The notes beneath the pieces are model-generated. The model worked only from the letters and a program-made list of their open reading frames with translations. It did not search any database and was not told the origin of the DNA. From Phycisphaerae bacterium (GTDB lineage: Bacteria > Planctomycetota > Phycisphaerae > Phycisphaerales > SM1A02), in the NCBI GenBank assembly GCA_002711415.1, contig PARI01000017.1:149726-213725 (forward strand): 64,000 nt of DNA, written 5' to 3'. This document shows positions 33,964-43,619 of this stretch, in pieces. Positions within the stretch are counted from its first letter, which is position 1. Each line of letters starts with the position of its first letter. A program made the position numbers and the translations under genes.

Positions 33964-35592
33964 ATGAACGACGTGAGCGGCCAGCAGTCATCTCCTCCAG
34001 GAAGTGGAATCATCGAGACCATCCAGTCCCTGGTCGTCGCCTTCGTGCTGGCCATGGTCTTTCGCGGCTTCGTCATGGAGGGATTCGTCATTCCGACAGG
34101 CTCCATGGCGCCGACGTTGATGGGGCAGCATGTCCACATGCATTCGGAACAGACCGGGTACGACTTCTCGATCGATGCGGGACCGGTCATGTACCAGTTG
34201 TCCCGTATGCAGCAGGGTGCCACGTCGGAAACCTCCTTCAAGGCGTACGATCCGATGCTGTCAACGACTCGTCCCATCGAATCGCCCAGTCTTCGCGAGC
34301 TGTACTCGAACCTGCGGATGGGTGATCGAGTCCTCGTGTTGAAGTTCCTGCCCCCGTTCTTCTCACCGAAGCGATGGGATGTGACCGTCTTCAAGAATCC
34401 AACGGATCCGATCGGGCCCGCCCAGAACTACATCAAGAGGCTGGTCGGACTGCCCCGGGAACAGCTGCTCATCGCCGATGGGGACATCTTCACCGGACCG
34501 TTGGACTCCGATGTCGAGGAATTCGCCATCCAGCGGAAGCCGGAGTACATCCAGCGTGCGATCTGGCAGCCGGTTTATGACAGCAGTTTCATACCGGTGG
34601 ACATTCAGACGCTCGAGGCGAGCACTCGCAGGGCATGGAACGGTCCGCCCTGGGAGGGAGCAGGATGGGACACGATGGATGCTCGAACCTATCACTGGAA
34701 TTCGGATGCGCCCACGACCCTCCAGTGGGATCCGGATACGATTCCGATCAACGACTTCACGACATACAACATGCTGCGGGACATCTCGCAGCTTTATCCC
34801 ACGAGCGACCTGAGGCTGGCATGCACTATTCAGGTGGATGATCCTGATGGCTTCAGTACGAGTTTCGCGATCAAGGCACGGAGCCACATCTTCACATTCA
34901 TGCTCCAAGAAGGCCGGGTCTCCACATCGATCGAACACTTCGAAAGTCGGGAGCAGCTTCTCGAGAAAACCGCGGATTTCAGCCTGTCCGGCTCTGATGG
35001 GATTCTCGAGTTGGAGTTCTGGCATGTTGACCAGTGCATGTACGTCTTCATCGACGGCGAGCAGATCCTCCGGGCGGCGTATGACGACTGGTCGCCTATC
35101 GAACGGATCGAGTATGCCCATTTCGGTCGGACACTCGAGCAGTACCGGGCCGCACCGACCGTTCAGAAGCCGACACCCCCCAGCCTGGACTGGTCATTCA
35201 GTGGCTCATCGATCACCCTTCACAACGTGAGGCTTGATCGGGATCTCTACTACCGACCCGGGAAGCTCAACCCCGGCGACCAGTTCTACGTGAACAATGA
35301 TGAGTACATCAGGGGATTGAGTTTCGGAACCGATCCACTGAAGCCGGCCATCATCGGCGAGGGCGAGTACATGATGCTTGGTGACAACTCCGCAGCCAGC
35401 AGGGATTCACGTGCATGGGGGTGGCCTCACCAGCTCGTGAGACGGACCTTTGACTGGAACACGCCGTTCCTGGTTCCCCGACAGCTTCTTGTCGGCAAGG
35501 CATGGGGGGTCTACTGGCCTTCTTTGATACCGCGTGAACCCGGCGGGGCAAGGAATATCCCGGATTTCGGCCGATGGCGTTTCATTCGCTGA
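33964..35592 (+). CDS. lepB: Signal peptidase I with large inserted domain
   Basis: This S26 peptidase cleaves signal peptides at the outer face of the membrane. At 542 aa it is about twice the usual length. An N-terminal helix (about 20-38) leads into the nucleophile Ser47 in PTGSMAPTL. Box C is near GDRVLVLKF (120-128), the general base Lys158 lies in NYIKRLVGLP, and box E GDNSAASRDSR follows at about 477-487. The extra length lies in two inserts: about 65 residues between Ser47 and GDRVLV, and about 280 residues (170-450) between the Lys box and box E. The latter contains beta-rich, lectin-like segments (FWHVDQCMYVFIDGEQI, ITLHNVRLDRDLY). The catalytic residues are intact, so it should be active. 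Confidence 0.9.
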   Translation: MNDVSGQQSSPPGSGIIETIQSLVVAFVLAMVFRGFVMEGFVIPTGSMAPTLMGQHVHMHSEQTGYDFSIDAGPVMYQLSRMQQGATSETSFKAYDPMLSTTRPIESPSLRELYSNLRMGDRVLVLKFLPPFFSPKRWDVTVFKNPTDPIGPAQNYIKRLVGLPREQLLIADGDIFTGPLDSDVEEFAIQRKPEYIQRAIWQPVYDSSFIPVDIQTLEASTRRAWNGPPWEGAGWDTMDARTYHWNSDAPTTLQWDPDTIPINDFTTYNMLRDISQLYPTSDLRLACTIQVDDPDGFSTSFAIKARSHIFTFMLQEGRVSTSIEHFESREQLLEKTADFSLSGSDGILELEFWHVDQCMYVFIDGEQILRAAYDDWSPIERIEYAHFGRTLEQYRAAPTVQKPTPPSLDWSFSGSSITLHNVRLDRDLYYRPGKLNPGDQFYVNNDEYIRGLSFGTDPLKPAIIGEGEYMMLGDNSAASRDSRAWGWPHQLVRRTFDWNTPFLVPRQLLVGKAWGVYWPSLIPREPGGARNIPDFGRWRFIR

Positions 35593-35611
35593 GAGGCTTG
35601 GAATCTGCTCC

Positions 35612-36028
35612 ATGAACGACGCCGAGTTCATCATCGCATTCGAGGAATGCACCCTCCCGATCGAGCAGTGGGACCATCGTGCCCACGTACGGGTTGCATG
35701 GATCTACCTGCAGCGGCATGGTTATGCACGAGCCCTCGACTTGATGAGGCAGGGCATTCTCGCCTTCAACTCGTCCAACGGTATCAGGATCGGGCCGGGG
35801 ACCGGCTACCACGAGACCCTCACTCGGGCCTTTCTTCGACTGGTTGATGCCGAGCGCAACGCTTCGATCATCGACTTCAACTCCTTCTGTGATCATGCAA
35901 GCAAGCTCCTGGACAAGAAGATCATCCTCGAGCATTACTCGAAGGAACTCCTGGATGATCCCATCACTCGAATGGAGTTCGTCGAACCCGATCAGTCATC
36001 ACTTCCGGATGGAAGTGGTTCACCGTAG
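35612..36028 (+). CDS. Conserved hypothetical protein (138 aa)
   Basis: The ATG at 35612 begins MNDAEFIIAFEECTLP. The protein is all alpha, with WDHRAHVRVAWIYLQRHG (about residues 21-38), GYHETLTRAFLRL (about 66-78) and a helical end. This pattern (W-x-HRAHVRV, GYHET) recurs in uncharacterised proteins of many bacteria as far as I recall, but I know no function. It follows lepB by 19 bp. Its last 37 bp overlap the end of the convergent hypothetical gene at 35992. Confidence 0.72.
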   Translation: MNDAEFIIAFEECTLPIEQWDHRAHVRVAWIYLQRHGYARALDLMRQGILAFNSSNGIRIGPGTGYHETLTRAFLRLVDAERNASIIDFNSFCDHASKLLDKKIILEHYSKELLDDPITRMEFVEPDQSSLPDGSGSP

Positions 36029-37470
36029 ATCACCCAGTCGGATCCTCCGGTCTGGAACGCCTGCTTGTTCTTGGTCAGTTGCACGCCATCGAAACGCCGA
36101 TCAAGACCTGCGTGCACGATCCTGATTGCATCTCCGATCCTCTCGTACCTCATCTGTTCCATGACGAACGGGTCGATTCCACCCCATGCCTCGCTTGAGA
36201 GATCGAGATCATCGATGGAATCCGGATAGTCTCCATGTTCGAGCCGATGAATCTCGGCCTCGATTGCGAGTGCGAGACCCGCCTTGAGACATGCGAACCT
36301 GGATTCGATCTGGAACATCCTCGCTCTCTGGATCAGGAGCATGCTGATGACCGGATTGGGTGTCATTTTGGCGATGTAGTCCAGTTCCGGATCCGGATCA
36401 TCGAGTTGTTGATCGATTGGCCTCTTCGCACCTGCGATTGTGATGTCGAAGATGTCATTGACCTGCATGGTCGTGGTCTTCCTGTCAGGAAGGGTGAGCC
36501 GTCCGAAAAGTGAGTCCAGGATCCCCAGTCCGAAGTTCCCGCCCCATGGAGACACGGGCATCCCGCCGACGGCCGAGCCCACGAGCCAGCCGTTGCCTGA
36601 ACCATCATCCGTGTAGTTCCACTGGATGATGTCCAGGAGGTACAGGCGTTCGGACTCGAGGTGATACTCGATGCCGGGGATTTCGTCTGTTTCAATGACC
36701 ATGTTCTCGAGCCGGCGGAGGCCCTCCTGGTCCAGCACCTTCATCTCCAGCAGATCGGATGCCTGTTGAAGCACGAGCGTCTCGATCGCGATGCCGCTGA
36801 GCCGACCGACCAGGGTCGGATGCCAACTGATCGCCCGGCCGATCCCGATGGCGCGTTCCAGGGTGTCCAGTGCGTCATCCTGCCTGCCCTGCTCGATCTG
36901 TATCCAGGCCTGTGCGACCAGCAGGCGCGACAGGCTTCGTGCTGGAGAGAGAAAGGGCAGCATCCAGTTGATCAGTTGCTGGCCACGTGGTGGTTCAAAC
37001 ACGAACGACTCGGATGCCAGTGCCTGATCGATGATCAGTTGCATGTCGCTCTGTTCCAACTGCTCGATCAGCCATTGCTCCGGCTCGAGGTTTCCTGGAA
37101 TTGACTCTTCGCTCATTTCTCGTGATGGATACAGAAGTGTCGTATCGATACTGTCCCACCGGGTTCCATCGCTGCCGAGACGCGAGTCGGGGTATCGGTT
37201 CAATGCCCTGCTCGTGAGCAGGTCACCCAGGTGGAACGATCGTTCGAGCGAGTCCCTTCCGTTCTCCCCGACCGACTGCGCCTCGACCTGCAGTTGAATG
37301 ATCATCCCCGGGTAATCGGTCGACGCGATGACCGGGGTCGTCAGGGTGTCGATGATCCACAACAGGACCACGACGATCGCGATCGCCGGGATCGCCAGCA
37401 GGGTGATGCACCCGACCTTGTTCCTCGGGGGCAACGGCCGGTTCCTGAAAACCGTCGAATCAGAACTCAT
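35992..37470 (-). CDS. Hypothetical membrane-anchored protein (492 aa)
   Basis: An N-terminal membrane helix (about residues 20-42, ITLLAIPAIAIVVVLLWII) anchors a long outer domain. That domain is helical and contains TPR-like stretches (LVAQAWIQIEQGRQDDALDTLERAI). It ends with a small beta domain resembling type II secretion pseudopilin tails or similar (GGIDPFVMEQMRYERIGDAIRIVH). I do not recognise the family. Its start codon overlaps the stop of the upstream lipoprotein gene by 4 bp (ATGA type), so the two are translationally coupled. Confidence 0.7.
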   Translation of the reverse strand: MSSDSTVFRNRPLPPRNKVGCITLLAIPAIAIVVVLLWIIDTLTTPVIASTDYPGMIIQLQVEAQSVGENGRDSLERSFHLGDLLTSRALNRYPDSRLGSDGTRWDSIDTTLLYPSREMSEESIPGNLEPEQWLIEQLEQSDMQLIIDQALASESFVFEPPRGQQLINWMLPFLSPARSLSRLLVAQAWIQIEQGRQDDALDTLERAIGIGRAISWHPTLVGRLSGIAIETLVLQQASDLLEMKVLDQEGLRRLENMVIETDEIPGIEYHLESERLYLLDIIQWNYTDDGSGNGWLVGSAVGGMPVSPWGGNFGLGILDSLFGRLTLPDRKTTTMQVNDIFDITIAGAKRPIDQQLDDPDPELDYIAKMTPNPVISMLLIQRARMFQIESRFACLKAGLALAIEAEIHRLEHGDYPDSIDDLDLSSEAWGGIDPFVMEQMRYERIGDAIRIVHAGLDRRFDGVQLTKNKQAFQTGGSDWVIYGEPLPSGSDD

Positions 37471-38513
37471 GGCATGTCAATGATGTAGGGATCCTCGAAC
37501 TGGGTGGCCCATGTCTCGTGATCGAAGCCCCTCGATTGGATGGCCAGTTCGGCCTCGGCGGCGATGTGTCCGAATGCCGGCCAACTCGATGAAGCCACGA
37601 TCGAGTTGAGCAGTCGATTGCTTCCATCCATATTCCCATTGAATCTCATCCACATGGCCAGGCCATAGCCTGTCGTTGCAGATTGGACGTCGGCCGACAG
37701 CACCGATCTCTCATCAGTCGTTTGAATCTCGTCCCTGTCCATTTCACCCTTGAAAAGCAGCAGCAGCCGGTGGTACTGGGAGTTCTCAATGATCTCCATC
37801 TCCCTGTTGATCGGTTCGAGTAATGCCACGGCCTCCGTCTGCCGGTTCCTTTGCATCGCCGTGAGCCACCGCCAGTACGTGCACGCCACGATCTGGTCAT
37901 CGTGCCTGGACAAGCGTTTGCATCGCTCGAGGCTGCGGTCGGCTTCCTCGAGTCGACCCATCAGGTAGTAGGTCAGGCCGAGGTGATACTGGATGTTCCA
38001 CTTGGTCGTGGTCAGTGGGATTCCCGCTCTGTTGGGCATGCCGTCCTGCTCGACTCGATCAGGCATCAGCTCCGAATGCCGCGCGGCGGCCTTGAAGTCG
38101 GCCAGTGCCTTGTCGAGTTGTCTTGTGGTGAGATGGCGATGTCCCCTGTGCCTCAGGAGCCTGGGATTGTCCGGATGAAGTTCCAGGCCCATCGAGTAGA
38201 TCTCGATGCTCCTGTTGTATCGACCGATGTAGGCGTTTCTTCGTCCCATCCAGATGATCGCGTCAATGTCTGTCGGATCCTCGATCGCGATCGCGGCTGC
38301 TTCACGGAGCTTGTCGACCTGTTCCTGGTGGAACCGCGAATCCTGCATGGGCCTGTACAGCGGATCTCCGTCGAGGGACCACGCTTCCACCGGCATCGAC
38401 GCGGCCTCTGCGCGGCCCTGGCGATCCTTGGGGTTCATGGAAGCGTTCCTTGTCGCATCACAGCCCCCGAGCATGAATGCAGCCAGTGCAAGACAGGCCA
38501 CATTGCGTGCCAT
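37467..38513 (-). CDS. TPR-containing lipoprotein
   Basis: This 348-aa protein has an N-terminal signal peptide ending in a lipobox (LAAFMLGGC). It is followed by several TPR units (such as [42 protein letters not shown] and [17 protein letters not shown]). It probably serves as a scaffold in the periplasm. The ATG at 38513 leaves a standard signal peptide; an upstream GTG/ATG pair at 38549-38555 would add about 14 residues and is also possible. It is coupled to the following membrane gene by a 4-bp overlap. Confidence 0.8.
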   Translation of the reverse strand: MARNVACLALAAFMLGGCDATRNASMNPKDRQGRAEAASMPVEAWSLDGDPLYRPMQDSRFHQEQVDKLREAAAIAIEDPTDIDAIIWMGRRNAYIGRYNRSIEIYSMGLELHPDNPRLLRHRGHRHLTTRQLDKALADFKAAARHSELMPDRVEQDGMPNRAGIPLTTTKWNIQYHLGLTYYLMGRLEEADRSLERCKRLSRHDDQIVACTYWRWLTAMQRNRQTEAVALLEPINREMEIIENSQYHRLLLLFKGEMDRDEIQTTDERSVLSADVQSATTGYGLAMWMRFNGNMDGSNRLLNSIVASSSWPAFGHIAAEAELAIQSRGFDHETWATQFEDPYIIDMP

Positions 38514-38670
38514 TCGTCTTGGTGCCGGGTTTTCTCCTTGCTCCTGCATCAACACCGAGTCTATCGTGAGTCACCACGTGTTGGCCAGTCGGACTGTAGG
38601 AATCGTGCCGTTTCAAGGCCCGTTGGTACCATTGGGTGGCTTGGAGATTCGAGTCCACAGGAGATGTCAG

Positions 38671-40236
38671 ATGCCCATCATCGAGTTGACTGCTTCCCTC
38701 ATGATGATCCTGTCCCAGGGGTCATCGATCGGTGACGACTCTCAGCCACCAAGGCCCAATATCATCTTCATCTTCACCGACGATCACTGCACGCAAGCCC
38801 TTGGGGCGTATGGCTCCCGCATGAACACCACCCCGAACCTGGACCGCATCGCCACTGAAGGCATGCGGTTCGATAACTGCTTCGTGACCAACGGCATCTG
38901 TGCACCCAGCAGGGCCGTCGTTCTCACCGGGCTTCACAGTCACCTCAACGGACAACGTGTCAACGGGCCGGCATTCGACGGAGCCCAGGTGACCCTTCCC
39001 AAGCTTCTCAGGGAATCCGGATACCAGACCGCGATCGTCGGCAAGTGGCATCTTCGCAGTGCGCCGACCGGATTCGACCACCACGACGTCCTGATCGGAC
39101 AGGGGCCGTACTACAACCCGACGATGATCCGTAACGGTACACGACATGCTCATGTGGGTTACACGACCGACATCATCACCGACAAGGCCATCAAGTTCAT
39201 GTCCCGGCGCGACACCGATCGACCATTCATGCTCATGTATCAACACAAGGCTCCGCATCGAAACTGGCAGCCAGGCCCTGATCACCTGGACATGTACGCC
39301 GACGAAACCATGCCTGAACCCGATACATTGCTGGATGACTATTCCGGTCGTGGATCAGCATCGACCAGACAGACGATGACCATCGCAAGGGATCTCAGCA
39401 GGCACGACCTCAAGCTGGATCCACCCAGGAACCTGACTGAAGAGCAGTTGGAGCGATGGAATGCGGCTTACGGACCCAGGAACGAGTTGTTCGAGCAGCG
39501 GCAACTCGAGGGAGAGGACCTGGTCCGCTGGAAGTACCAGCGATACGTCAAGGACTATCTCCGGTGTGTCGCCAGCGTCGATGACAACATCGGTCGCATC
39601 CTGGACTACCTGGACCAGGAAGGGCTCTCCGGGAACACGGTGGTCATCTACAGTTCGGATCAGGGCTGGTATCTCGGCGAACACGGCTGGTACGACAAGC
39701 GTTGGATGTACGAGGAGTCACTTCGCACGCCCTTGCTGGTCCGATGGCCTGGAGTGGTCGATCCGGGATCCTCCTCCGATGATCTCTGCCAGAACCTCGA
39801 CTTCGCGCCGACGATCCTGGACATGGCGGGACTTGAGCCTCCCGCCTCGATGCAGGGCGAGAGTCTCGTGCCGATCCTGGAAGGCGATTCCCCCGATGAC
39901 TGGCGCGATTCGATCTACTATCACTACTACGAGAATCCCGGAGCACACACCGTTCCGCGGCACGAAGGCGTGAGAAACAGTCGCTACAAGCTGATCCACT
40001 TCTATCGCATCGGTGAATGGGAGCTGTATGACCTGGATCGGGATCCCGATGAGATGAGGAACGTTCATGGAGATCCCGCCTATTCGGACGTACTGGTCGA
40101 GATGAAGCTTGAACTCCAGCGTCTCAGGCAGTTCTATCGCCTTCCCCCGCTGGCGGACGATGATCCGTTTCCCCAGCTTGACGAGGAAGCGAAGTCCCCG
40201 AGGTCACGACAGACGCTCGAGCAAGATCAGCGTTGA
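38671..40236 (+). CDS. Type I (formylglycine) sulfatase, secreted
   Basis: This 521-aa sulfatase removes sulfate esters, probably from polysaccharides. The metal-binding [10 protein letters not shown] block (31-40) is followed by the formylglycine motif CAPSR with Cys77, then [17 protein letters not shown] and the late metal site [17 protein letters not shown]. The start ATG at 38671 has CAGGAG nine bases upstream. The N-terminal hydrophobic stretch ([12 protein letters not shown]) is a weak signal peptide. No formylglycine-generating enzyme gene is in the window. Its end overlaps the convergent PSCyt1 gene by 10 bp. Confidence 0.93.
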   Translation: MPIIELTASLMMILSQGSSIGDDSQPPRPNIIFIFTDDHCTQALGAYGSRMNTTPNLDRIATEGMRFDNCFVTNGICAPSRAVVLTGLHSHLNGQRVNGPAFDGAQVTLPKLLRESGYQTAIVGKWHLRSAPTGFDHHDVLIGQGPYYNPTMIRNGTRHAHVGYTTDIITDKAIKFMSRRDTDRPFMLMYQHKAPHRNWQPGPDHLDMYADETMPEPDTLLDDYSGRGSASTRQTMTIARDLSRHDLKLDPPRNLTEEQLERWNAAYGPRNELFEQRQLEGEDLVRWKYQRYVKDYLRCVASVDDNIGRILDYLDQEGLSGNTVVIYSSDQGWYLGEHGWYDKRWMYEESLRTPLLVRWPGVVDPGSSSDDLCQNLDFAPTILDMAGLEPPASMQGESLVPILEGDSPDDWRDSIYYHYYENPGAHTVPRHEGVRNSRYKLIHFYRIGEWELYDLDRDPDEMRNVHGDPAYSDVLVEMKLELQRLRQFYRLPPLADDDPFPQLDEEAKSPRSRQTLEQDQR

Positions 40237-40607
40237 TCGTCCGGATCCTCCGGCCACGGCGCACCCTGTCGGATCCATTCCCTGAGGATGTCGATCTCCA
40301 CCTTCCAGAGCGGCCCATCCTTCGGTGGCATCATGTCCTGCGGATCACGGGTCGTCACCCGCTGTATCAGCAGGCTGCCGTCCGGATCTCCGGGGATGAT
40401 GGCCGGTCCTGAACGGCCACCCTTCAGCATCGCTTCTCGGGAATCCAGTCCGAGCCGGCCCTTGGTCCTCAGGCCGTAGTGGCACTGGTGGCAGAATGTC
40501 TGAAGTATGGGGAGCACGTCGGTCCGGAAATCAATGGCTGGATCCGGCGGCTGCTCGACCGCGGCATGGGTTGCAATCACCAGCAATGGCACGGTCGCAA
40601 GGTTCAT
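40227..40607 (-). CDS. Small stand-alone PSCyt1-type cytochrome
   Basis: This 126-aa protein has a signal peptide (about residues 1-18) and a single PSCyt1 domain: [17 protein letters not shown] with the haem-binding CHQCH, then [23 protein letters not shown] with the likely axial Met, and [15 protein letters not shown] at the end. It is the domain found at the N-terminus of the large cytochrome at 7841-10858, here alone. It lies 6 bp after the end of the DASS transporter gene on the same strand and overlaps the sulfatase gene tail to tail. Confidence 0.86.
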   Translation of the reverse strand: MNLATVPLLVIATHAAVEQPPDPAIDFRTDVLPILQTFCHQCHYGLRTKGRLGLDSREAMLKGGRSGPAIIPGDPDGSLLIQRVTTRDPQDMMPPKDGPLWKVEIDILREWIRQGAPWPEDPDDQR

Positions 40608-40613
40608 GAGTGT

Positions 40614-42152
40614 TCAACGACCCTCGGATCCGGTCATTGCGACCGGAGTACCCGTTCCTGGATCGAAATGGTTCGAGACCACCCATCGAACGGTGGTGAA
40701 CGCGGCCATGGTCACCACGACCATGGCAAGAATGTTCATGAAGAAACCTCCGCGGCACATCAACGGCACCGTGAGCCGTCCAGAGCCGAAGACGATCGCG
40801 TTCGGTGGCGTGGCCACAGGCATCATGAACGCGCAGCTGGCCGCGATGGTCGCGGGGATCACCAGCTCGACCGGAGCGATTCCCAGGGGAACCGAGAGGG
40901 CGGCCAGTATGGGCACGAACGTAGCCGTCGTGGCGGTGTTGGAGGTGAGCTCGGTCAGGAACACGATCCCCGTGACGATCAGCAGGATGATGATCACTTC
41001 CGGGAACCCCGCCATGTCGTCGATCAGTGAAGCCATGTGCTCGGACAGGCCGGTCGCCTTGACCCCGGCGGCGAGACTTAATCCACCGCCAAGGAGGATG
41101 AAGATACCCCATGGGAGGTTGCGAGCGGTCTTCCAGTCCATGGCGAACTGGTTCCGCTTCGGATCGATCGGGATGATGAACAGGACAAGCCCTCCCGTGA
41201 TTCCGATGATCCCGTCGTTCAGGCCGGGGAAGAACTCCTGGAGCGATGGTCGGAAGATCCAACATGCCGCCGTGAGACAGAAGACGATTATGGTGACCTT
41301 CTCGCCACGTGACATCGGACCGAGTCGATCCAGCCTTTCCTGGAGAAACGCTCCCGACCGGGAGTTGTCCATGGGCTCTGGTCGATAGAGCAGTCGCACC
41401 AGGATCCACCACGTGATCGGCAGCATGATGATCGCGATCGGAACCGTCATCATCGACCATTGAAGAAAACTGATCGAAACACCGTACTCCTGCTCGAGAA
41501 ATCCGACTGCGATGCCATTGGGAAAGGTTCCGATGATGGTGCAGGTTCCGCCGATCGAAGCGGACCATGCGATCGCAAGCAGCAGCGCCACGGCGAACCT
41601 GCTTCTGCCGGCGTGGGGTGTACCCTCTTCGGCCAGTTCGACGATGCCCATGGCCAGTGGCAGCATCATGGCCGTGGTGGCCGTGTTTGAGACGAACGAA
41701 CTCAGCACCGCAGTCACGATCATGAATCCCGCGATCATCCGGCCCGGCGAGGGTCCGATCGTACGGAGGGCCAGCAGGGCGATTCGCTGGTCCAGCTTCC
41801 ACTTGTGCAGGCTCAGTGCAATCAGCAGGCCACCCGCGAAGAGGAAGATAAGCTTGTCCGCATAGGGGGCCACGACCTGGTTCATGCCGACGGCACCGAA
41901 CAGTGGAAGGATGATCACCGGAAGCAGCGCCGTCACGGCGATGTCCACCGCTTCCGTGAGCCACCAGATCGCCATCCATATCATCAGCGAGGCGACCACG
42001 ATCCCACCCCCGGTCAGCGGGGCCTCAATCATGGAGGGGTCATCCGGCTGCATGAAGAGATACATCAGCAGGGCTGCGACCGGGCCCGCGATGAGGCACG
42101 CGATCCTGAAACCGAATGCCGGGGTTGCAGTTGAGTCGGTCGCCTGGTCCAT
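40614..42152 (-). CDS. DASS-family (SLC13) anion/dicarboxylate symporter
   Basis: This 512-aa inner-membrane transporter has about 12 hydrophobic helices. Conserved DASS features include the first sodium/substrate motif SNTATTAMMLP (about residues 150-160) and the second, SNTATTATFVPI, in the C-terminal half, consistent with the inverted-repeat fold. Likely substrates are dicarboxylates, or sulfate released by the adjacent sulfatase; the latter is only an inference from context. The ATG at 42152 has AGGAG six bases upstream, better than the ATG at 42173. Confidence 0.9.
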   Translation of the reverse strand: MDQATDSTATPAFGFRIACLIAGPVAALLMYLFMQPDDPSMIEAPLTGGGIVVASLMIWMAIWWLTEAVDIAVTALLPVIILPLFGAVGMNQVVAPYADKLIFLFAGGLLIALSLHKWKLDQRIALLALRTIGPSPGRMIAGFMIVTAVLSSFVSNTATTAMMLPLAMGIVELAEEGTPHAGRSRFAVALLLAIAWSASIGGTCTIIGTFPNGIAVGFLEQEYGVSISFLQWSMMTVPIAIIMLPITWWILVRLLYRPEPMDNSRSGAFLQERLDRLGPMSRGEKVTIIVFCLTAACWIFRPSLQEFFPGLNDGIIGITGGLVLFIIPIDPKRNQFAMDWKTARNLPWGIFILLGGGLSLAAGVKATGLSEHMASLIDDMAGFPEVIIILLIVTGIVFLTELTSNTATTATFVPILAALSVPLGIAPVELVIPATIAASCAFMMPVATPPNAIVFGSGRLTVPLMCRGGFFMNILAMVVVTMAAFTTVRWVVSNHFDPGTGTPVAMTGSEGR

Positions 42153-42354
42153 CGTGATCTCCTGGATCAGCAACCACTGTACGAAAAACCACGTTTTCTG
42201 CCCTCAGAAGCCCCATCAGATCGCATTCCTGAAGTTTTTCCCGGGGGATCTGATAGATCCGTCCGGCTCATGCGGAAAGGGGCATCAAGGGGATGGTCGT
42301 GGGGCCAACCTCGCCTGAATCAAGTCAATCAACCTCATTCCTGGAGCCGATCCA

Positions 42355-43542
42355 ATGCTGACTCTCCGAAGTCTCGTCGCTGTCACTGCAACCACATGTC
42401 TGGCCGTAGGCGCATCCGCATCCGATGCCCCCGATTGGGAGGACCAGACGATGTCTTCCACCTTCAATGTCGCGGACATCACCGTCACCAACGGCATGCG
42501 TGTCGATTTCAATTGCTTCATGACCCTGCCGCCGAGTCTCGTCTGTAGCGGGTATGCATATGTCGACAATCCTTCAACTCCGTGCAGCAGCAACAAGGTG
42601 CTCATGCTGAAGGACATCACCGCGAACTTCGATTTCGCGGGGACCATCGGACCCCAGACCGACCTGGTCATGGATTTCGGTGAGTATGGCGGCAACATCA
42701 ACCTGGCCATCAACGGTGTTCCTGCGAATTTCCACAACTTCATCGACATCCACGGTGCCGTGATCGGCGGTGTGACGGTCAACGTCATCTCGGGTGGATA
42801 CGGCAATGACTGCGGTACCGTGGAGTTTCTCGGAACAATCCAAGGAATGCGCATCGGTGGACGCGACATGTGGATCGATGGTGCCGGAATCTCCAGTGCG
42901 TGCGAGTACGGCTATGGCGACACCTACCTTGGTGACATCGAGATCGTGGGCGACATCTTCTCCAGCCAGGACATCCAGTACGAGATGCTCGACTTCCAGT
43001 GGTCTAACCTCAACTGGACCAGCGGCGGGTTCCTGCAGGTCATGAACGTCGGTGCCGCCTGCAGCACCGGCAACGAACTCTGGACCAACAACATCAACCT
43101 GGCCTTCAACTTCGCCGGTTCGACCGGCGCCATGGAGAACGTCGGCTGGTCCTTCGGTGAGTACGGTGGGAACATCAACATCGAGATCAATGGCGACTTC
43201 CGGAACGTGGACAACTACATCGACCTTCATGGATCCATGATCGGCGGAGTCCTCTTCGAGGTGACCTCGGGCGGCTACGGCAATGACTGTGGGACAGTCG
43301 AACTGACCGGCATCGTTGATCGACTCGTGGTTGGTGGGCAGGAACATTCGATCGACTGCCTCGTCGGTGACGTCGCGCTCGCCGCAGCAACCGGAGATCT
43401 CGATGGTGACGGAGCCGTCACCGGTGCCGACCTGGCTCTCCTGCTCGGCCGATGGATGACCAGTGATCCCGATGCGGATCTGGACAAGAACGGGTTCGTC
43501 GATGGAGCCGATCTTGCGATGCTCCTGGGCAACTGGAACTGA
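42355..43542 (+). CDS. Secreted repeat protein with C-terminal dockerin-like domain
   Basis: This 395-aa protein has a signal peptide (about residues 1-22, cut after ASA) and two homologous repeats of about 150 residues. The same blocks, FDFAG...MDFGEYGGNINLAING and NVISGGYGNDCGTVE, appear at about 92-160 and 245-320, the second as FNFAG...FGEYGGNINIEING and EVTSGGYGNDCGTVE. The C-terminus (about 348-395) has two EF-hand-like calcium loops: GDLDGDGAVTGADLALLL and a second ending DGADLAMLLGNWN. This dockerin-like ending recurs in two other secreted proteins of the window. The function is unknown. GGAG precedes the start. Confidence 0.85.
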   Translation: MLTLRSLVAVTATTCLAVGASASDAPDWEDQTMSSTFNVADITVTNGMRVDFNCFMTLPPSLVCSGYAYVDNPSTPCSSNKVLMLKDITANFDFAGTIGPQTDLVMDFGEYGGNINLAINGVPANFHNFIDIHGAVIGGVTVNVISGGYGNDCGTVEFLGTIQGMRIGGRDMWIDGAGISSACEYGYGDTYLGDIEIVGDIFSSQDIQYEMLDFQWSNLNWTSGGFLQVMNVGAACSTGNELWTNNINLAFNFAGSTGAMENVGWSFGEYGGNINIEINGDFRNVDNYIDLHGSMIGGVLFEVTSGGYGNDCGTVELTGIVDRLVVGGQEHSIDCLVGDVALAAATGDLDGDGAVTGADLALLLGRWMTSDPDADLDKNGFVDGADLAMLLGNWN

Positions 43543-43573
43543 GACTCTTCCCCCTGATCCGGGTTTGAATCTT

Positions 43574-43610
43574 CACGGCGGGCTCTTCAAGAGCCCGTCG
43601 TGATGTTCTT
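43574..43610 (+). terminator. Intrinsic terminator-like hairpin after the dockerin protein gene
   Basis: A 13-bp near-perfect stem (43575-43587 with 43589-43601, one G-T pair) centred on GGGCTCTTcAAGAGCCC is followed by the modest T-rich stretch GATGTTCTTGTT. It lies between the convergent ends of the dockerin gene and the M28 peptidase gene and could serve either, better the rightward one. Confidence 0.6.
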
Positions 43611-43619
43611 GTTCCCCGA

